This document shows positions 9,153 to 18,604 of a DNA stretch of 64,000 bases, in pieces. Position numbers and translations under genes: made by a program. This DNA comes from Citrobacter freundii ATCC 8090 = MTCC 1658 = NBRC 12681 (lineage in GTDB: Bacteria > Pseudomonadota > Gammaproteobacteria > Enterobacterales > Enterobacteriaceae), in contig NZ_CP049015.1 of the NCBI RefSeq assembly GCF_011064845.1, positions 2,418,001 through 2,482,000 on the forward strand. The letters are read 5' to 3'. Under the pieces are notes generated by a model. The model saw only the letters and a program-made list of their open reading frames with translations. It was not told the DNA's origin and made no database searches. How positions within the stretch are numbered: the first letter of the stretch is position 1; each line of letters begins with the position of its first letter.

Positions 9153-9178
9153 AAAACCCAGCACTTTGGCTGGGTTTT
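9153..9178. terminator. Rho-independent terminator of hdeB
   Basis: AAAACCCAGC (9153-9162) and GCTGGGTTTT (9169-9178) form a perfect 10-bp stem with a 6-base loop, just after the hdeB stop and followed by T-rich sequence on the minus strand. Confidence 0.85.
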
Positions 9179-9193
9179 AATAACGGCTTAATT

Positions 9194-9523
9194 TTATTTA
9201 GATAATTCTTTTTTGATTTCGTCTTTTATTTTACTTAATTCGCTCTGCGGATATTTCTTACAAAGTTCAACGGTCAGAGGAACTGCAGTCGTAACGGTTT
9301 CGTTATAGTCTACGTAATCGCCACCTTTGAAGTCTTCGTCTTCATTGAGCACCCAGAAGGCCACCGGAGCCATAGTTTGTGGGTTCAAATCAATAAACTC
9401 CTGACAGTTCATGCCTTTCGGAGTCACTTCAGTTTTAGCGTTATCAGTTGCTGCATTGACGCTGACACTGGTTAACAGCGCTGCGACCAGAATACCTGCT
9501 GTAGAAAGGGAGAATTTATTCAT
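9194..9523 (-). CDS. hdeB: HdeB-family periplasmic acid-stress chaperone
   Basis: Small periplasmic chaperone; E. coli HdeB keeps unfolded periplasmic proteins soluble at moderately acid pH. I start it at the ATG at 9523, which has a GGAG site, not at the in-frame codon 30 codons earlier. The 109-residue product has a signal peptide ending VSVNA|ATDN and the HdeB core: MNCQEFIDLNP, MAPVAFWVLNEDEDFKGGD and VELCKKYPQ, with the two cysteines that form the family disulfide. Remarkably, it stands without hdeA or hdeD, its partners in E. coli. Confidence 0.9.
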   Translation of the reverse strand: MNKFSLSTAGILVAALLTSVSVNAATDNAKTEVTPKGMNCQEFIDLNPQTMAPVAFWVLNEDEDFKGGDYVDYNETVTTAVPLTVELCKKYPQSELSKIKDEIKKELSK

Positions 9524-9924
9524 TGTAGTACTCCATGTATAATATAAATAATATCTACACTTGCGCTTAACACCGTTAATGTAGCTCGTGAAAAATAATA
9601 CCCTTATAGTCATAAGAATAAAGATTGGTGTTATTGATATGGCTGAAATTTATATTTTCAATTACTGATTCTTATGTCTTAGGGATAAATGTTGCCCACA
9701 ATGTGATCGTTCCGACGAAATCAGCAGATTCATACCCCGCTTCCTCTGCCGTTGCACCAAAACTGAACTACGCTGCACAAATGTTGATCATTAGTTAACG
9801 AATTCGAGCTGAATTTTAACAAAAACAGCCAGCATGCTGCTGTTACTGACATGGCACGCGTCGTGCATTGTTAATTCGCTAACAGAGATACGGAATCTGA
9901 CAGACAACTAACAGCGAGAAGGTA
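9524..9924. other. Intergenic region between hdeB and the ddp regulator
   Basis: About 400 bases without an intact gene. It should hold the divergent promoters for hdeB and the ddp operon. Two copies of GTTARCGAATT are present in opposite orientation: GTTAACGAATT at 9794-9804 and, on the minus strand, within 9870-9883 (GTTAATTCGCTAAC as read on plus). They are candidate operators for the RpiR-type regulator. A minus-strand open stretch at 9672-9769 has protein-like composition ending TITLWATFIPKT but no start; it may be a gene fragment or chance. Confidence 0.5.
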
Positions 9925-10791
9925 ATGACAGCCAAACCAGAGTTATTTACCCGCATAGAGCAAACCTTTAGCCAGCTGACGCCCAGCGAAAAGCGCGTGG
10001 CTGGGTGGCTGTTGGCCCATGCTGTGCAGATCCCATTTGAAACCGCGGATGGCATCGCGAAAGCAACCGGAACCAGCGGCATTACCGTCGGACGTTATCT
10101 GCGTAAACTGGGCTTTCGTAACCTGGAGGATGCAAAAGCCAGTCTGCGTGAGCTGCCTGTAGTTCCGTATCAGCCCTGGGGAATGAATGAACGACTGGAT
10201 TCCTGGCACCAGCAACAAAGCCTGCCAGATCGGGCGCACCAGTCGCTGTTACTGGAAATCGACGCCATTACCCACGTCTACCAACTTGCTCAGGGTGAGA
10301 CGTTTCTACGCATTGCACAGCAGTTGGCGCATGCGGAAGCCGTGTACATCCTCGGGATCCAGTCCACACGCGGGATCGCTAACGCCTTTTTTAGTCACCT
10401 GGAATATCTGCGACCTAAAGTCAGCTACTCCGAAGGCCTTTCCGGCAGTTGGGTAGAGTCGCTGAACTCGGGATTCAGCCAGCCTTACGTGGTTATTACC
10501 GATATGCGCGCCTACTCCGCTATTTCGCGACAATATTGCCGTGTCGCCACTGAACGCTGCATTCCGCTGGCGCTAATTACCGATGTGTGGTGCCCATGGG
10601 CCAGGGATTATTCCATTGATTTGCTTCAGGTAAAAACCGACACCGGACATTTCTGGGACTCACTGGCACCGGTGAGCTGTCTGTTCAACTTATTACTTTC
10701 TGCGGTGGTGGCGCAACTGGGTGACGCCCTCGCAGGACGCCTGCAAACTAATCGCCAGTTACAACAACAATTTGGTCAATTCGAACAATAA
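9925..10791 (+). CDS. MurR/RpiR-family transcriptional regulator of the ddp operon
   Basis: A 288-residue regulator: N-terminal HTH_6 (LTPSEKRVAGWLLAHAVQIPFETADGIAKATGTSGITVGRYLRKLGF, read in parts) and a C-terminal SIS sugar-isomerase-like domain (AEAVYILGIQSTRGIANAFF, then VVITDMRAYSAISRQYC). SIS domains in this family usually bind phosphosugars or cell-wall-derived ligands. The ATG has a GAGAAGG site. It lies 14 bases before ddpX in the same direction and so probably controls the D-Ala-D-Ala genes in response to a peptidoglycan product. As I recall, the E. coli ddp operon has no such gene at its head. Confidence 0.88.
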   Translation: MTAKPELFTRIEQTFSQLTPSEKRVAGWLLAHAVQIPFETADGIAKATGTSGITVGRYLRKLGFRNLEDAKASLRELPVVPYQPWGMNERLDSWHQQQSLPDRAHQSLLLEIDAITHVYQLAQGETFLRIAQQLAHAEAVYILGIQSTRGIANAFFSHLEYLRPKVSYSEGLSGSWVESLNSGFSQPYVVITDMRAYSAISRQYCRVATERCIPLALITDVWCPWARDYSIDLLQVKTDTGHFWDSLAPVSCLFNLLLSAVVAQLGDALAGRLQTNRQLQQQFGQFEQ

Positions 10792-10805
10792 ACAGGAAAC
10801 GTGCT

Positions 10806-11393
10806 ATGTCAGAACTCCCAGAACTGGTCGATCTGTCGGTGATATTTCCGTCGCTGCATATCGATCTTAAATACGCTACTGCCGACAACATTACCGGCGC
10901 ACCTATCTACAGGGAAGCGCGTTGCCTGTTGCACACCGAGGCGGTAACCGCGCTGGCAAAAAGCATCAGCATTGCGCAACTGGCGGGCTTGTCGCTGGTG
11001 GTGTACGACGCGTATCGCCCCCAGCAGGCGCAGGCGATACTGTGGAATGCCTGTCCCGACCCGCAATATGTTGTCGATGTTGCCATTGGTTCCAATCACA
11101 GTCGGGGTACGGCAATTGACGTCACGTTGATGGACGATCGCGGCCATCTCCTTGATATGGGGGCCGGTTTTGATGAAATGCACGACCGTTCCCATGCCTG
11201 GCATCCGTCTGTTCCTCCGGCAGCGCAGCGTAACCGCCTGCTGCTCAATGCCATTATGTTTGGTGGTGGTTTTGTCGGTATTAACAGCGAATGGTGGCAT
11301 TTTGAATTACCTGATGCCGCCCGTTACCCGCTGCTTGACGATCAAATAGATTGTTACACTGTCACGTCTATAACAACACAACATCCCCTTTAA
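10806..11393 (+). CDS. ddpX: DdpX, D-alanyl-D-alanine dipeptidase (VanX family)
   Basis: Zinc dipeptidase of family M15D that hydrolyses D-Ala-D-Ala to D-alanine, letting the cell use the dipeptide as carbon and nitrogen source. The 195-residue protein carries the VanX zinc-site motifs SNHSRGTAIDVTL (His and Asp ligands) and EWWHFEL (catalytic Glu and His ligand), and the substrate-binding arginine in VVYDAYRPQQAQ. No signal peptide, as expected for a cytosolic enzyme. It is the first structural gene of ddpXABCDF. Confidence 0.95.
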   Translation: MSELPELVDLSVIFPSLHIDLKYATADNITGAPIYREARCLLHTEAVTALAKSISIAQLAGLSLVVYDAYRPQQAQAILWNACPDPQYVVDVAIGSNHSRGTAIDVTLMDDRGHLLDMGAGFDEMHDRSHAWHPSVPPAAQRNRLLLNAIMFGGGFVGINSEWWHFELPDAARYPLLDDQIDCYTVTSITTQHPL

Positions 11394-11408
11394 TTCTGGA
11401 GCCTGGTT

Positions 11409-12971
11409 ATGAAGACTACACCTGCGTTAAACGCTTTTTTCCGCCCCGCTCTGATAGCCGTTGCGTTAGCGGTAGCCCTGCCCGCCGCGCAGGCTGCTGT
11501 TCCCAAAGATATGTTAGTGATTGGTAAAGCCGCCGATCCGCAGACGCTCGATCCCGCTGTGACCATAGATAACAATGACTGGACGGTCACCTATCCCTCT
11601 TACCAGCGGTTGGTTCAGTACAAAACAGATGGTGGTAAAGGTTCCACGGAAGTTGAAGGCGATTTAGCCAGCGGCTGGAAAGCCTCGGACGACCAGAAAG
11701 AGTGGACGTTTACCCTGAAAAACGATGCCAAATTCGCCGACGGAACACCGGTGACGGCTGATGCGGTAAAGCAATCCTTCGAACGATTGCTCAAGATTGG
11801 TCAGGGACCTGCGGAGGCTTTCCCGAAAGATCTGAAGGTTGAGGCCATTGATAACACCACGGTGAAGTTTACCCTCAGCCAGCCGTTTGCTCCGTTTCTG
11901 TATACGCTGGCAAATGACGGTGCCTCAATCATTAACCCGGCCATCTTAAAAGAGCATGCCGCAGACGATGCCCGCGGATTCCTGGCACAGAACACGGCAG
12001 GCTCTGGTCCCTTCATGCTGAAGAGTTGGCAAAAGGGACAACAACTGGTGCTGGTGCCTAACCCGCATTATGCCGGTACAAAACCGACGTTTAAGCGCGT
12101 CTCAGTCAAAATCATTGGCGAAAGCGCCTCCCGTCGCCTGCAACTGTCCCGTGGCGATATCGACATTGCCGATGCGCTTCCTGTTGACCAGCTTGCTGCT
12201 TTAAAACAGGAAGGCAAAGTGAACGTGGCGGATTATCCCTCATTGCGCGTGACTTATCTGTATCTCAACAACAGTAAGGCCCCGCTCAATCAGGTGGATT
12301 TACGCCGCGCTATCTCGTGGGCCACCGATTATAAAGGCATTGTCAACGGGATCCTGAGCGGCAATGGAAAGCAAATGCGTGGCCCAATCCCCGAAGGCAT
12401 GTGGGGTTTTGACGATAAGGCCATGCAGTACAGCTTCGATGAAGCCAAAGCCAAAGCAGCGTGGGACAAAGTTGCCACCAAACCTGAAAGCCTGAGCTTC
12501 CTGTACTCAGATAATGATCCAAACTGGGAACCTATCGCGCTCGCTACCCAGGCAAGCCTTGGCAAACTGGGCATTAAGGTGAAGCTGGAAAAACTGGCGA
12601 ACGCCACCATGCGTGACCGCGTGGGCAAAGGCGATTACGACATTGCCATTGGCAACTGGAGTCCGGATTTTGCCGACCCGTACATGTTTATGAACTACTG
12701 GTTTGAGTCAGATAAGAAAGGCTTGCCGGGTAACCGTTCGTTCTATGAAAACAGTGAGGTCGATAAGCTGCTACGTAGCGCGCTGGCTACGACCGATCAG
12801 GTGGCCAGAACCAATGACTACCAGCAGGCGCAAACCATCGTGATTGATGAAGCGGCCTACGTCTATTTATTCCAGAAAAACTATCAGTTGGCGATGAACA
12901 AAGACGTCAAAGGATTTGTATTCAACCCCATGCTGGAACAGGTCTTCAATATCTCCACCATGAGTAAATAA
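11409..12971 (+). CDS. ddpA: DdpA, periplasmic D,D-dipeptide-binding protein
   Basis: SBP_bac_5 (DppA/OppA-type) binding protein of a dipeptide ABC importer. The 520-residue protein has a signal peptide ending LPAAQA|AVPKD and the family pattern: LVIGKAADPQTLDPAV near the N-terminus, then WTFTLKNDAKFADGTPVTADA and NTAGSGPFML. It lies between ddpX and the two permease genes, which supports the D-Ala-D-Ala assignment. A stem-loop follows it. Confidence 0.93.
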   Translation: MKTTPALNAFFRPALIAVALAVALPAAQAAVPKDMLVIGKAADPQTLDPAVTIDNNDWTVTYPSYQRLVQYKTDGGKGSTEVEGDLASGWKASDDQKEWTFTLKNDAKFADGTPVTADAVKQSFERLLKIGQGPAEAFPKDLKVEAIDNTTVKFTLSQPFAPFLYTLANDGASIINPAILKEHAADDARGFLAQNTAGSGPFMLKSWQKGQQLVLVPNPHYAGTKPTFKRVSVKIIGESASRRLQLSRGDIDIADALPVDQLAALKQEGKVNVADYPSLRVTYLYLNNSKAPLNQVDLRRAISWATDYKGIVNGILSGNGKQMRGPIPEGMWGFDDKAMQYSFDEAKAKAAWDKVATKPESLSFLYSDNDPNWEPIALATQASLGKLGIKVKLEKLANATMRDRVGKGDYDIAIGNWSPDFADPYMFMNYWFESDKKGLPGNRSFYENSEVDKLLRSALATTDQVARTNDYQQAQTIVIDEAAYVYLFQKNYQLAMNKDVKGFVFNPMLEQVFNISTMSK

Positions 12972-12982
12972 GCCACGTTTAC

Positions 12983-13003
12983 GCGGAGCCGCTCTGGCTC
13001 CGC
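12983..13003 (+). other. Intercistronic stem-loop between ddpA and ddpB
   Basis: GCGGAGCC (12983-12990) and GGCTCCGC (12996-13003) make a perfect 8-bp stem with a 5-base loop and no U-run. Such hairpins after binding-protein genes commonly stabilise the upstream mRNA, allowing more DdpA than permease. Function here is inferred. Confidence 0.65.
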
Positions 13004-13015
13004 AAGGGGAAGCTA

Positions 13016-14038
13016 ATGACGTTCTGGAGTATTTTACGCCAGCGATGCTGGGGACTTATTCTGGTGGTTATCGGTGTTTGCGTAATCACCTTTATTATTT
13101 CACATCTGATACCTGGCGACCCCGCACGGCTGCTGGCGGGCGACCGCGCCAGCGATGAAATTGTCGAAAATATTCGCCAACAGCTGGGGCTGAATCAACC
13201 GCTGTATGTCCAGTTTTTTCGCTATGTCAGCGACATTTTTCACGGCGATTTAGGCACCTCCATTCGCACCGGGCGTCCGGTACTGGATGAACTGCGCATT
13301 TTCTTCCCCGCTACCCTTGAGCTGGCTTTCTGCTCTTTGTTGCTGGCGCTGGTGATAGGTATCCCGCTGGGTATTTTATCTGCGGTCTGGCGTAACCGCT
13401 GGCTTGATCACCTTGTTCGGCTAATGGCAATTACCGGTATCTCCACGCCAGCATTCTGGCTGGGGCTGGGGGTTATCGTGCTGTTTTACGGTCATCTGCA
13501 AATTTTACCCGGCGGTGGACGTTTAGACGACTGGCTGGATCCACCTGCTCACGTCACCGGGTTCTACCTGATTGATGCACTGCTGGAAGGCAACGGCGAA
13601 GTCTTTTTCAATGCGCTTCAGCACCTGATTTTACCGTCGTTGACACTGGCTTTTGTACATCTTGGGATCGTTGCCCGCCAGATTCGTTCCGCCATGCTGG
13701 AGCAACTGAGTGAAGATTACATTCGTACCGCCCGCGCCAGCGGGTTACCGGGCTGGTACATCGTGCTGTGCTATGCATTGCCTAACGCTCTCATCCCATC
13801 AATCACCGTCCTCGGCCTGGCGCTGGGCGATCTGCTCTACGGTGCGGTATTGACCGAAACGGTCTTTGCCTGGCCAGGCATGGGCGCTTGGGTGGTGACC
13901 TCAATTCAGGCACTCGACTTCCCGGCGGTAATGGGATTTGCCGTGGTGGTCTCGTTCGCCTATGTGCTGGTCAACCTGGTGGTGGATTTGCTCTATTTGT
14001 GGGTAGATCCTCGAATTGGACGTGGAGGTGCTGAATGA
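13016..14038 (+). CDS. ddpB: DdpB, dipeptide ABC transporter permease
   Basis: DppB-type inner-membrane permease, 340 residues, about six transmembrane segments. It starts with MTFWSILRQRCWGLILVVIG, has the conserved HLIPGDPARLLAG after the first segment and the EAA loop RTARASGLPGWYIVLCYALPNA (read in parts), which docks the ATPases. Its stop overlaps the ddpC start (ATGA), showing coupling. Confidence 0.93.
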   Translation: MTFWSILRQRCWGLILVVIGVCVITFIISHLIPGDPARLLAGDRASDEIVENIRQQLGLNQPLYVQFFRYVSDIFHGDLGTSIRTGRPVLDELRIFFPATLELAFCSLLLALVIGIPLGILSAVWRNRWLDHLVRLMAITGISTPAFWLGLGVIVLFYGHLQILPGGGRLDDWLDPPAHVTGFYLIDALLEGNGEVFFNALQHLILPSLTLAFVHLGIVARQIRSAMLEQLSEDYIRTARASGLPGWYIVLCYALPNALIPSITVLGLALGDLLYGAVLTETVFAWPGMGAWVVTSIQALDFPAVMGFAVVVSFAYVLVNLVVDLLYLWVDPRIGRGGAE

Positions 14039-14931
14039 TGCTCACACAAGAAATGCCGACCGCCCCTCAGACAGCACGCCGCCGCACGGACTGGGCCAAA
14101 CTGTTCTGGATGATGAAAAGTAGCCCGCTGACGCTGGTTGGCGGGGTCATCATCGTATTGATACTGCTGCTGATGGTGCTGTCGCCGTGGATAACGCCAC
14201 ACGATCCTAATGCCATCAATTTGAGTGCGCGCCTGCTGCCCCCGTCAGCCGCTCACTGGTTTGGTACCGATGAAGTTGGCCGCGATCTGTTCAGCCGCGT
14301 TCTGGTAGGAAGTCAGCAGTCGGTCGTTGCGGGTCTGGTGGTGGTGGGTATCGCCGGGGGATTGGGATCACTGCTGGGCTGCTTGTCGGGTGTCATGGGC
14401 GGCCGCGCCGACGCGATAATTATGCGGATGATGGACATTATGCTGTCCATTCCTTCGCTGGTGCTGACGATGGCGTTGGCCGCCGCGCTGGGCCCCAGCC
14501 TGTTTAACGCCATGCTGGCGATTGCCATCGTCCGTATCCCTTTCTATGTACGCCTCGCCCGCGGTCAGACGTTAGTGGTGCGCCAGTTTAGCTATGTACA
14601 GGCTGCCCGGACCTACGGCGCTTCACGCTGGCATCTGATTAGCTGGCACATTTTACGCAATTCTCTGCCGCCACTCATTGTGCAGGCATCGCTGGATATC
14701 GGCAGTGCGATCCTGATGGCTGCCACGCTCGGGTTTATCGGTCTGGGCGCGCAGCAACCCAGCGCTGAGTGGGGCGCGATGGTCGCAATTGGCCGCAATT
14801 ACGTGCTTGATCAGTGGTGGTATTGTGCTTTTCCCGGCGCCGCCATTCTGATTACCGCCGTGGGCTTTAATCTCTTTGGCGATGGTATTCGCGATCTGCT
14901 TGATCCGAAAGCCGGAGGAAAACAGTCATGA
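14035..14931 (+). CDS. ddpC: DdpC, dipeptide ABC transporter permease
   Basis: DppC-type second permease, 298 residues, with an N-terminal cytoplasmic arm, about six transmembrane segments, the conserved HWFGTDEVGRDLFSRV block and the EAA loop AARTYGASRWHLISWHILRN. It overlaps both neighbours by 4 bases (ATGA junctions), so ddpBCD is translated as a coupled block. It forms the membrane channel with DdpB. Confidence 0.93.
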   Translation: MMLTQEMPTAPQTARRRTDWAKLFWMMKSSPLTLVGGVIIVLILLLMVLSPWITPHDPNAINLSARLLPPSAAHWFGTDEVGRDLFSRVLVGSQQSVVAGLVVVGIAGGLGSLLGCLSGVMGGRADAIIMRMMDIMLSIPSLVLTMALAAALGPSLFNAMLAIAIVRIPFYVRLARGQTLVVRQFSYVQAARTYGASRWHLISWHILRNSLPPLIVQASLDIGSAILMAATLGFIGLGAQQPSAEWGAMVAIGRNYVLDQWWYCAFPGAAILITAVGFNLFGDGIRDLLDPKAGGKQS

Positions 14932-15914
14932 CACAACCCGTACTGGAAATCGAAGATTTACATCTGAGTTTCCCCGGCTATAAAGCTGATGTGCATGCGC
15001 TGAACCATGTATCACTGCACATCAACCGCGGAGAAATCGTTGGTGTGGTGGGTGAATCCGGTTCCGGTAAGTCCGTGACCGCCATGCTCACCATGCGTCT
15101 GCTTCCGGAGGGAAGCTATCGTATTCACCAGGGACGCGTTTCACTGCTGGGTGAAGATGTGCTCAACGCCAGTGAGAAACAAATGCGTCAATGGCGCGGC
15201 GCACGCGTCGCGATGATCTTTCAGGAGCCCATGACGGCACTGAATCCGACCCGGCGTATCGGCCAGCAAATGGTGGAGGTGATCCGCCATCACCAGGCGT
15301 TAAGCCGCACGGATGCCCGCCAGAAAGCCGTCGCTCTACTCGAAGAGATGCAAATCCCGGACGCGCCGGAGGTTATGAAACGATTTCCGTTTGAGCTTTC
15401 CGGCGGGATGCGCCAACGCGTGATGATTGCGCTGGCCTTTTCGTGCGAGCCGGAGCTTATTATTGCCGATGAACCGACCACCGCGCTGGACGTCACGGTG
15501 CAACTGCAGGTGCTGCGTTTGCTGAAGTTAAAAGCACGGGCCAGCGGAACAGCCGTGTTATTTATCAGTCATGATATGGCGGTGGTTTCACAGTTATGCG
15601 ACCGGTTGTACGTCATGTATGCCGGGAGCGTGATTGAGAGTGGCCCGACGCAAACCGTTATTCAACGTCCGACGCATCCCTATTCCATCGGCTTGCTGAA
15701 ATGCGCGCCGGAACACGGCGAACCACGCGCATTGTTACCTGCGATCCCCGGCACCGTACCGAATCTAACCTGCTTACCTGCCGGATGCGCATTTCGTGAG
15801 CGCTGTTTTGCCGCTGGTCCTCGTTGTGAAGAAACGCCTGCGTTAAGTAGTCAGGGAGGCGTAGATCAACAATCTGCCTGCTGGTATCCACAACTGGAGA
15901 CAACACATGTCTGA
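14928..15914 (+). CDS. ddpD: DdpD, dipeptide ABC transporter ATPase
   Basis: OppD/DppD-type ATP-binding subunit, 328 residues. Walker [11 protein letters not shown], signature [12 protein letters not shown], Walker [15 protein letters not shown], and the C-terminal oligopeptide-transporter extension with four cysteines ([22 protein letters not shown]) that in this family binds an iron-sulfur cluster. Overlaps ddpC (ATGA) and ddpF (8 bases). Confidence 0.94.
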   Translation: MTQPVLEIEDLHLSFPGYKADVHALNHVSLHINRGEIVGVVGESGSGKSVTAMLTMRLLPEGSYRIHQGRVSLLGEDVLNASEKQMRQWRGARVAMIFQEPMTALNPTRRIGQQMVEVIRHHQALSRTDARQKAVALLEEMQIPDAPEVMKRFPFELSGGMRQRVMIALAFSCEPELIIADEPTTALDVTVQLQVLRLLKLKARASGTAVLFISHDMAVVSQLCDRLYVMYAGSVIESGPTQTVIQRPTHPYSIGLLKCAPEHGEPRALLPAIPGTVPNLTCLPAGCAFRERCFAAGPRCEETPALSSQGGVDQQSACWYPQLETTHV

Positions 15915-16842
15915 TTTTTTACTGGCGCTGCAGGATGTTCATGTCAACTTTCCTGCGCGTAAAAACTGGCTTGGCAAGGTTACGGAACGGGTGCATGCGC
16001 TCAACGGTCTAGATTTACAGATTCGCCAGGGTGAAACGCTGGGGATTGTTGGCGAATCCGGCTGTGGAAAAAGTACGCTGGCGCAACTGTTGATGGGCAT
16101 GTTGAAACCCAGTCAGGGAAGTTATTCTCGCCGTGGTGATAAGCAGCATAACGGTATGCAAATGGTCTTTCAGGACCCGCTTTCATCACTGGATCCGCGC
16201 TTACCGGTGTGGCGGATAATTACCGAACCGGTGTGGATCCAAAAACGGAGCCCGGAGCGTGAACGACGCATGCTTGCCGAGGATTTGGCACGACAGGTGG
16301 GGATTCGTCCTGAATATCTCGACCGCTTGCCGCATGCGTTTTCCGGTGGACAACGCCAGCGTATCGCCATCGCCCGGGCACTATCGTCAGAGCCGGATGT
16401 TATCGTCCTCGATGAGCCCACTTCAGCACTGGATATCTCTGTGCAGGCGCAAATTCTCAATCTTCTGGTGTCACTTCAGGCGCGCAGAAATCTGACCTAC
16501 GTATTGATATCGCATAACGTGTCGGTGGTCCGCCATATGAGCGACCGTGTGGCGGTGATGTACCTCGGGCAAATTGTTGAGCTGGGCGATGCGCAGCGGG
16601 TTCTCACTCAACCTGCACATCCTTACACGCGATTATTGCTGGACTCTGTCCCTAAAACGGGCGCGCCGCTGGCGGAAGATTTGGTGTTGCGGAAAACAGA
16701 ACTCCCGGGGAATCGAACCCTGCCACAGGGCTGTTTTTTTCGTGACAGATGTCCGTTAGCGACCCGCGGTTGTGAGAAGAAACAGGCATTACTGAAAAGT
16801 GATACCGGATGTGACGTTCGCTGCTGGCGGGCGGTTACATGA
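15907..16842 (+). CDS. ddpF: DdpF, dipeptide ABC transporter ATPase
   Basis: Partner ATPase of OppF/DppF type, 311 residues. Walker A GESGCGKSTLAQ, signature FSGGQRQRIAIA, Walker [15 protein letters not shown], and the cysteine-rich C-terminal extension (LPQGCFFRDRCPLATRGCEKK). It is last in the operon; its stop lies 19 bases from the convergent LysR gene, with no obvious strong terminator between. Confidence 0.93.
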   Translation: MSDFLLALQDVHVNFPARKNWLGKVTERVHALNGLDLQIRQGETLGIVGESGCGKSTLAQLLMGMLKPSQGSYSRRGDKQHNGMQMVFQDPLSSLDPRLPVWRIITEPVWIQKRSPERERRMLAEDLARQVGIRPEYLDRLPHAFSGGQRQRIAIARALSSEPDVIVLDEPTSALDISVQAQILNLLVSLQARRNLTYVLISHNVSVVRHMSDRVAVMYLGQIVELGDAQRVLTQPAHPYTRLLLDSVPKTGAPLAEDLVLRKTELPGNRTLPQGCFFRDRCPLATRGCEKKQALLKSDTGCDVRCWRAVT

Positions 16843-16861
16843 CCTGAGCCGTAGTGAAAAG

Positions 16862-17752
16862 TCAGGTGCGATACGCCTTTTTCAGTGAATCCACCAGCAC
16901 CTCGGAAGCAGTAGATAATTTATGATGTGCCGAACGCAAAACCCCGATCCGACGCTGGATCACTGGAGTATCCAGATCGATACAGATTGCGCCTAACTCT
17001 GTCATTTGCGTGCGGCATAGTGCAGGTACGGCGCTACCGCCCAGACCGTTAGCCACCAGACGGCCAACGGTTACTAATTGATGGCTCTCCAGCGCTACTT
17101 CCAGCGTATGTCCGCTTTGCACCAGTTGTTCTTCCAGCATCAGCCGCACGGCTGACGGACGTTGCAAGGTGATGAAATCCAGCGTCAGCAGTTCGCGCCA
17201 TGCAATACGATCCCTGTCTGCCAGCCGACAGGTTGGCGGCACAATCGCGATAAAACGATCCACGCCGAGCGGCGTGAAATGCAGATGTCCCGAATAGTCC
17301 GGCTCGAAGGCTATGCCCATCTCGACCCGCCCTTCACTGACCATTTCAATCACGTGTTCATTGATCACATCATGAACCGTTACGTTGATACCAGAATAAG
17401 AATCACGAAACGTTTTCAGTACCGATGGCAGGACGTTAGCGGCAAATGAGGGCATGGCGGCGATCGAGATTTTACCACGCTGCAGCGTAAAGCGTTGGCG
17501 CATGGCTTCTTCCGTATTCTCCCAGTCCGCCAGCAGCTGTCGCCCCATATTCAGCAACGTTTCTCCCTCCTGCGTCAGAGTCACTTTGCGGGTGGTTCTC
17601 AACAGTAACGCCCCGCCCAGCGAATCTTCCAGTCCTTTAATCGCCAGGCTTAATGCGGGTTGCGACATGTTCAGTCTTTCACTGGCATGAGCAAAATTCA
17701 GAGTGTGAGCTACCGCTAAAAACGCGCGTAACTGTTTGATGCTCATTCCCAT
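16862..17752 (-). CDS. LysR-family regulator, divergent from the hydroxybutyrate operon
   Basis: A 296-residue LTTR: winged HTH at the N-terminus (IKQLRAFLAVAHTLNFAHASERLNMSQPALSLAIKGLED, read in parts) and a periplasmic-binding-like effector domain. It is transcribed away from the CoA-transferase operon with about 140 bases between the genes, the classic layout for an LTTR controlling its neighbour, probably in response to acetoacetate or hydroxybutyrate. The start may be the ATG at 17752 or the one at 17746. Confidence 0.85.
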   Translation of the reverse strand: MGMSIKQLRAFLAVAHTLNFAHASERLNMSQPALSLAIKGLEDSLGGALLLRTTRKVTLTQEGETLLNMGRQLLADWENTEEAMRQRFTLQRGKISIAAMPSFAANVLPSVLKTFRDSYSGINVTVHDVINEHVIEMVSEGRVEMGIAFEPDYSGHLHFTPLGVDRFIAIVPPTCRLADRDRIAWRELLTLDFITLQRPSAVRLMLEEQLVQSGHTLEVALESHQLVTVGRLVANGLGGSAVPALCRTQMTELGAICIDLDTPVIQRRIGVLRSAHHKLSTASEVLVDSLKKAYRT

Positions 17753-17894
17753 TTCGCATTCTTTTAACCTGTTGAATACCTTTAATTAACATTAAATTGA
17801 TAAAAAAACCCAATGAGTGAGTCACAAATTTAAAATTAACAAATCATTTTTCACCCCCAATGATGTCGGCAAGGACAACTGGGGAGGCAAGTGT

Positions 17895-18602
17895 ATGGCT
17901 GGACTGGATAAACGTGTTGCCACTTATCAAGAGGCGCTGGAAGGACTGACCGACAACATGACGCTGCTGGCGGGCGGTTTTGGTTTATGTGGGATCCCTG
18001 AAAACCTGATTACCGAAGTACGCCGTCGAGAAGTACAGGGACTTACCGTTGTATCAAACAACTGTGGCGTGGATGGCTTTGGCCTAGGCGTACTGCTGGA
18101 AACGCGCCAGGTGCGCAAAGTGGTCGCGTCCTATGTAGGGGAAAACGCCCTGTTTGAGAAGCAGGTACTTAGCGGCGAACTGGAAGCCATTCTGACGCCA
18201 CAGGGTACGCTGGCAGAGCAGTTGCGCGCGGGCGGCGCGGGGATCCCGGCATTTTTTACCGCGACCGGATATGGAACCCCCGTGGCGGAAGGGAAAGAGG
18301 TTCGCGAGTTTGCCGGACGCCCTTACATCCTTGAACAGGCGATAACTGGTGATTTTGCATTGGTTAAAGGCTGGAAAGCCGACTGGTACGGCAACGTCAT
18401 CTATCGCCACACCGCACAGAACTTTAATCCGCTGATGGCCGCCGCCGGGCGCATTACCGTCGTGGAAGTCGAAGAGATTGTCCCTCCCGGAGAACTGGAT
18501 CCTGCTGCGATTCACACTCCCGGAATTTTCGTAAACCGCATTATTCAGGGGCAGTTTGAAAAACGTATTGAACAACGCACCCTGCGCCAGAAAGGAGCCT
18601 GA
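17895..18602 (+). CDS. 3-oxoacid CoA-transferase subunit A (ScoA/AtoD-like)
   Basis: Alpha subunit of a CoA transferase that activates acetoacetate to acetoacetyl-CoA using a donor such as succinyl-CoA or acetyl-CoA. I start it at the ATG at 17895, 8 bases after a strong GGGGAGG site; a GTG at 17817 is in frame but adds non-conserved sequence. The 235-residue protein has the family motif [15 protein letters not shown] near the N-terminus and [16 protein letters not shown] in the middle. The SCOT-like features suggest succinyl-CoA:3-ketoacid transferase. First gene of a six-gene operon. Confidence 0.9.
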   Translation: MAGLDKRVATYQEALEGLTDNMTLLAGGFGLCGIPENLITEVRRREVQGLTVVSNNCGVDGFGLGVLLETRQVRKVVASYVGENALFEKQVLSGELEAILTPQGTLAEQLRAGGAGIPAFFTATGYGTPVAEGKEVREFAGRPYILEQAITGDFALVKGWKADWYGNVIYRHTAQNFNPLMAAAGRITVVEVEEIVPPGELDPAAIHTPGIFVNRIIQGQFEKRIEQRTLRQKGA

Positions 18603-18604
18603 CC

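Noticed and set aside
9672-9769. Minus-strand gene fragment upstream of the ddp regulator
   Set aside because: About 32 open codons with protein-like residues, but this length is expected by chance and no family is recognised; kept only as a remark in the intergenic entry.
17817-17894. N-terminal extension of the CoA-transferase alpha subunit
   Set aside because: The GTG at 17817 has no ribosome site and adds non-conserved residues; the ATG at 17895 follows GGGGAGG.
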